Origin: Microlunatus parietis | Lineage (GTDB): Bacteria; Actinomycetota; Actinomycetes; Propionibacteriales; Propionibacteriaceae | Direction: 5' to 3' | DNA length: 64,000 nt | Assembly (NCBI RefSeq): GCF_013407955.1 | Contig: NZ_JACCBU010000001.1 | Coordinates: 806,001-870,000 of the forward strand | Shown here: one piece after another, positions 60,752 to 64,000 of the stretch | How the letters are laid out: each line of letters begins with the position of its first letter | How positions within the stretch are numbered: the stretch's first letter is position 1 | Translations under genes and position numbers: made by a program | The notes under the pieces: model-generated | Database searches by the model: none | The model's input: the letters and a program-made list of their open reading frames with translations, nothing else | What the model was told of the DNA's origin: nothing

Positions 60752-60842
60752 GAGCTAAGTCTTACCCCGCCGAACCGGAATCCGTGCCAACAGTCCCAGG
60801 TTCTGAGACAGATCACCGTCGGCACGGACTCTCGAAAACCCG

Positions 60843-63140
60843 CTACCGAACGACGATCAGCGGTACGTCGGCGGGCTGGCTCCGGTTTCCGGCGGCATCC
60901 GTGGCGGTGACCCGAAGGCGGTACGTCCCGTCGGCCAACGGACCGGCCACGACCGTCGCCGCCCCGTCGGACCCGGCGGTGTCGCGGCCCACCTCCTGGT
61001 CGCCGTTCCAGAGCTGGATCAGCGCCCCGGCCTCACTCCGGACCGACACCTCGGGAGTGTCGTCGGCGCTCGGTCCGGGACGGGCCGGCGCGCTGACCGT
61101 GGGCGCGTCGGGCGCCGTGATGTCGCGGATCCGGATCAGGTCCGGGCCGTCGGCGTAGTAGACGTCGCCGTTCGCGGCAAGGGTCATCAGCGCGGTGGCG
61201 GCCAGCGTACGGGACTTCAGCGATCGCGGTTCAACGACGGTCAGGTTGCCGCCGAGCGTCGTGTAGAGCAGCCCGTCGGCAGCCCAGCGCAGCTGGATCG
61301 GGCGCCACAGGTGATTGAAGTTCCAGTCGGTGGCGACGATCTCGCGGCTCCTCACCACCTCGAGGGTCGCGGGGTCGAGCGCGAAGATCGTTCCCCAGGC
61401 GGCACCCCAGAGCAGCCCGTCGGGACCGAAACTGAGCGCCCCGATCGCCTTGGCGGTCACCGCACCAGGGAGCTCCGGCGTGATGATCTTCTCCACGGTC
61501 CGAGTCGCGACATCGAAGACGAAGACGCGAGCCACGGTCTCCGTCGGCTCGATGCCCAGACCGCCCCAGACGGTGGTCGAGCCGTACAGCTTGCCGTCCC
61601 GGTAGGCCAGGCTCATCACGCTCTGGCCCGGGACGACATTGCGGTACGTCGACCAGACGGCACCGTCCTTGATCGTTACCGCGCCACCGAGTGCTCCGTA
61701 CGTCGGGATGGTGCCAACGAAGAGCTTGCCGTCGCCGGCCGTGATCGCGAACGGGCGATCTTGATCATCGCCGATGTCGTGGGCCTGCCGAGGGTTGGTT
61801 CCGGCACCAAGGGGCTTGGTGGTGTCGAGTTCGTGCATGATCGCGCCGGGATAGTTGCCGAGGTAGAGCGAGTCCCCCAGCGTCGCCATGCCTTCGGACT
61901 GGCCGAGCGCGAAGTTGGTCAGGCCGCCGCCCTCGGGATCGAACCGGGCGCCGGTGCCGCCGGGATAGCCGGACGCGTACAGCCGATCATCGGGGCCGCG
62001 CTCGAGGGTCTGCAGGGTGATCGGCGAGCCTTCGAGGATCGACGGCTTGCTGATCACCCGGCCCGTCTGCGGGTTGAGGAAACTGACCGCGCCGCCGTAC
62101 TGCACGGTCACCAGGCTCAGCCCGGGCAGCTCCGGATTCGTCGCCGAGACGTCCACCCAGGCCGAGTGCCGCAGGTAGGTGCCGAAGGCGATCCCGGTGT
62201 CGACCAGTTCATGGGTGGCCAGATCGAACGAACGCAGCCGCCCGCCGGCCACCAGGAACGTCTTGCCGTCCCGCTCCGGCGACGTGTAGAGGCCGCGGTA
62301 CTGGCTGACCGCGGTATCCAGCCAGGCGCCTGCGACCGTGTCGTAGATCAGCAACAGGTTGACGTCGGAGAGCTGGACGAACAGGAGATCGCCCGCGGTA
62401 TTGAGGCTGTAGATGCTCGGCGGCCTCGCCGGGTCGAACTCCGGGCGCGCCGGCAGCGGGATCTCGGTCTTGGCCCCGGTGCCGGGGTCGATCGACCAGA
62501 GACTCCCGGTGATCCCGACGCCCGCGTACACAGTGCCCCGGTGGTAGGCCAGGCCGCGGACGTAGTCCTGACCGGGCACGACCGACCCGAAGTCGGTGAA
62601 GGTGCCGGCGGCGCTGTCGTACTTGATCACCTTGCCATCGGGATAGGTGCCCGCGTAGACGTTGCCCGCGCCGTCCGGGGACACGCCGTAGAGGACGCTC
62701 GCCCCGGGCGCACGGCCGAGGTCCCGCACGGTGGCGTCGGACGGCTGGTAGCGGAACAGGTGCCCGCCGCCGGAGATGATCACGCTGCCGTCATGATCAA
62801 CGGCGTGCGACCAGGAGTCCGCCGCACCCGGCAGCGGGATCGTCCGCAGCAGCGTGTGGCTGTCCAGATCGATCACCTGGAAGGTCGCCGGCGAACCGGT
62901 CACGGTCGTGTACAACACGTCGCGGCCGTTCTCGACGCCGTACGCGCTGTCGAACACGGCCACCGAACGGATCAGCGGGCCGAGGTTCTCCGGCTCCGCG
63001 AACCTGGCTGGAAGCTCGGCCGCCGGACCCGGCCGAACGGGCTCGGCGGAGGCCGGCGCTGTGCCGAGGACCAGCGCCAGCGCGATGAGGATCGGGACCA
63101 GGCCGAGGCGCTGAGGGACGGTTCGCACGGAGAACTCCAT
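60843..63140 (-). CDS. Secreted beta-propeller protein with C-terminal Ig-like domain
   Basis: This 765-residue exported protein starts at ATG 63140 with a Sec signal (LGLVPILIALALVLGTAPASA, cut before EP). The central 600 residues are WD/PQQ-like propeller repeats, e.g. VLYGVSPDGAGNVYAGTYPDGKVIKYDSAAGTFTDFG, YVRGLAYHRGTVYAGVGITGSLWSIDPGTG and IGALSFGPDGLLWGAAWGTIFALDPATLEV. The last 80 residues are a bacterial Ig-like domain (APDAPTVSAPARPGPSADDTPEVSV...GTYRLRVTATDAAGNRS). It probably binds or degrades an extracellular polymer; the catalytic role, if any, is unknown. Confidence 0.85.
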   Translation of the reverse strand: MEFSVRTVPQRLGLVPILIALALVLGTAPASAEPVRPGPAAELPARFAEPENLGPLIRSVAVFDSAYGVENGRDVLYTTVTGSPATFQVIDLDSHTLLRTIPLPGAADSWSHAVDHDGSVIISGGGHLFRYQPSDATVRDLGRAPGASVLYGVSPDGAGNVYAGTYPDGKVIKYDSAAGTFTDFGSVVPGQDYVRGLAYHRGTVYAGVGITGSLWSIDPGTGAKTEIPLPARPEFDPARPPSIYSLNTAGDLLFVQLSDVNLLLIYDTVAGAWLDTAVSQYRGLYTSPERDGKTFLVAGGRLRSFDLATHELVDTGIAFGTYLRHSAWVDVSATNPELPGLSLVTVQYGGAVSFLNPQTGRVISKPSILEGSPITLQTLERGPDDRLYASGYPGGTGARFDPEGGGLTNFALGQSEGMATLGDSLYLGNYPGAIMHELDTTKPLGAGTNPRQAHDIGDDQDRPFAITAGDGKLFVGTIPTYGALGGAVTIKDGAVWSTYRNVVPGQSVMSLAYRDGKLYGSTTVWGGLGIEPTETVARVFVFDVATRTVEKIITPELPGAVTAKAIGALSFGPDGLLWGAAWGTIFALDPATLEVVRSREIVATDWNFNHLWRPIQLRWAADGLLYTTLGGNLTVVEPRSLKSRTLAATALMTLAANGDVYYADGPDLIRIRDITAPDAPTVSAPARPGPSADDTPEVSVRSEAGALIQLWNGDQEVGRDTAGSDGAATVVAGPLADGTYRLRVTATDAAGNRSQPADVPLIVVR

Positions 63141-63188
63141 CCTGCGATCTATTACGGGCGACCATGACACTAAATAGAGACTGGCCCT

Positions 63189-63217
63189 AATATGCGTGGG
63201 CGGTTGAGGAGTGTCAA
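63189..63217 (-). promoter_or_regulatory. Probable promoter of the secreted propeller gene
   Basis: On the minus strand TTGACA (63212-63217) is a perfect -35 hexamer, and 17 bases on comes CATATT (63189-63194), a good -10. The transcript would start about 40 bases before the ATG at 63140. Confidence 0.6.
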
Positions 63218-63240
63218 GACTCGGTCGACCGAGCTGGGAT

Positions 63241-64000
63241 TCAGGGTGCCGAGTCCGGCTCGTCCTCGGCCGGGGCGCCGTCCGCGACGGGCCTGGTGGC
63301 CGTCCTCAGGCGTGGGCTCAGCGCAACGACCAGGCTCGCGGCCGCGCAGACCACGGCTGCGCAGCCGGTTGCCGGCACCGGTCCGGCCAGCTCGGCGACC
63401 GCGCCGAACGCGGCGATCGTGATCACCTGCGGCGCCGACTGGACCAGCACGAACAGCGCCTGGAACCGGGACACCATGCCGTCCGGTGTCCAGTCCAGCA
63501 GCAGCGGCCCGAGGTGGCTGGTGAAGATCACCGTGCCGATACCCATGGCGACCGCGCCGGCGAGTGCGTACGGATACGAGGGCGCCAATGCGAGCAGCCC
63601 GGCCCCGACTGCGGCGAGCAGCGGCCCGATGATCATGGCCGGTCCGGCCCGGTGCAGGATGCCGCGGCGGGCGATCAGCAGCGTGATCACCAGCGACCCG
63701 GCGATCCAGCCGGCCTCGACCACGCCGGTCGCGGCCGCCGTCCAACCGCGCTCCCGGGCGAGCAGCGGCAGGCACAGGAACACGATCGGCAGGATGCCCG
63801 ACGCGACCAGCGCGGTGGCGCCGTAGATCGGTGGGATGCCCGGTGTCCGGGCGGCGGCCCGCAGCCCGGCCCAGGACTGCCGGAGCACCGACTCTGTGGG
63901 CGGCTCGGTCGGCAGTTGGTACGGCGGCCGAACCAGAACCAGGACACCGATCATGATCAACGCGGTGGCCAGGTCGACCAGGAACACGCCGGCGGTACCG
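63241..64000 (-). CDS. MFS transporter, DHA3/EntS-like (5' end outside the window)
   Basis: The open frame runs to the right edge, so the start lies beyond base 64000. About 253 C-terminal residues are seen, with six helices, including IPPIYGATALVASGILPIVFLCLPLLARERG and IGTVIFTSHLGPLLLDWTPDGMVSRFQALFVLVQSAPQVI, a motif typical of DHA3 exporters (P-x-x-x-x-R-x-x-A/S). It converges on nothing; its stop is about 100 bases upstream of the propeller gene start, on the same strand. Confidence 0.85.
   Translation of the reverse strand, partial: GTAGVFLVDLATALIMIGVLVLVRPPYQLPTEPPTESVLRQSWAGLRAAARTPGIPPIYGATALVASGILPIVFLCLPLLARERGWTAAATGVVEAGWIAGSLVITLLIARRGILHRAGPAMIIGPLLAAVGAGLLALAPSYPYALAGAVAMGIGTVIFTSHLGPLLLDWTPDGMVSRFQALFVLVQSAPQVITIAAFGAVAELAGPVPATGCAAVVCAAASLVVALSPRLRTATRPVADGAPAEDEPDSAP

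Overview
The window is high-GC DNA (well above 65% G+C by eye) with GTG starts, many 4-base ATGA/GTGA gene overlaps, Tat and lipoprotein signals, a SigE-family sigma factor, CNNM pairs, a GAF/ANTAR-type remnant, and DtxR/IdeR-like and Fur-like boxes. This points to a soil actinomycete. The order Propionibacteriales (a Microlunatus-like genus) is my best guess, but the sequence alone does not prove it. No rRNA, replication origin or CRISPR array was seen. Two tRNA genes are present.

Layout. 1-2.1 kb: drug-efflux MFS (cut by the window edge) divergent from its TetR regulator, then a Cys-rich small protein. 2.1-4.5 kb: paired CNNM/HlyC-type membrane proteins. 4.6-9.1 kb: a metal/siderophore uptake operon (lipoprotein, permease, MFS, ATPase) behind a Fur-like box. 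9.2-11.9 kb: GlxA-type regulator, MFS and a small membrane protein. 12.1-20.7 kb: an arabinan-utilisation locus, with a LacI repressor divergent from a GH51 arabinofuranosidase that is translationally coupled to a five-gene family-5 ABC importer. 20.7-30 kb is mixed and partly decayed: an ANTAR remnant, Hsp20, an ATP-dependent DNA ligase, a MerR/HspR-like regulator, an AraC remnant, a VOC gene truncated against an HTH-gene remnant, MFS/HxlR pair, an intact HTH gene, another MFS, and a frameshifted gene beside tRNA-Glu and tRNA-Gln. 30.3-39.4 kb: VanW-like protein, then a second family-5 ABC importer operon ending in a large secreted carbohydrate-binding protein.

39.4-43.6 kb: a DUF6247-like gene with a severely shortened RelE-like partner, a Tat-exported propeller-like protein, an SDR dehydrogenase, a SigE-family sigma factor coupled to a membrane-anchored coiled-coil protein with exact 42-bp repeats, and a SRPBCC protein. 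43.9-45.3 kb: an IS30-family element with recognisable terminal inverted repeats. 45.5-51.5 kb: iron-regulated siderophore-interacting protein, CPBP protease, gltX, FAH-family hydrolase, YCII protein and thymidine phosphorylase. 51.6-56.9 kb: a NarL-type two-component system divergent from a MacB-type efflux operon (adaptor, ATPase, permease, small membrane protein). 57.2-58.4 kb: an IS110-family element with a probable bridge-RNA end. 59-60.8 kb: citramalate synthase behind an isoleucine-codon leader peptide and an intrinsic terminator, i.e. an attenuator. 60.8-64 kb: a large secreted propeller/Ig-like protein and an MFS gene cut by the right edge.

The most interesting non-genic signals are the Ile-codon attenuator, the IS110 5' end, two families of dispersed palindromic repeats (one of which is translated inside two genes), and a GATC-centred octamer (TGATCWWG-like) that recurs through the window and seems to drive otherwise rare codon choices.
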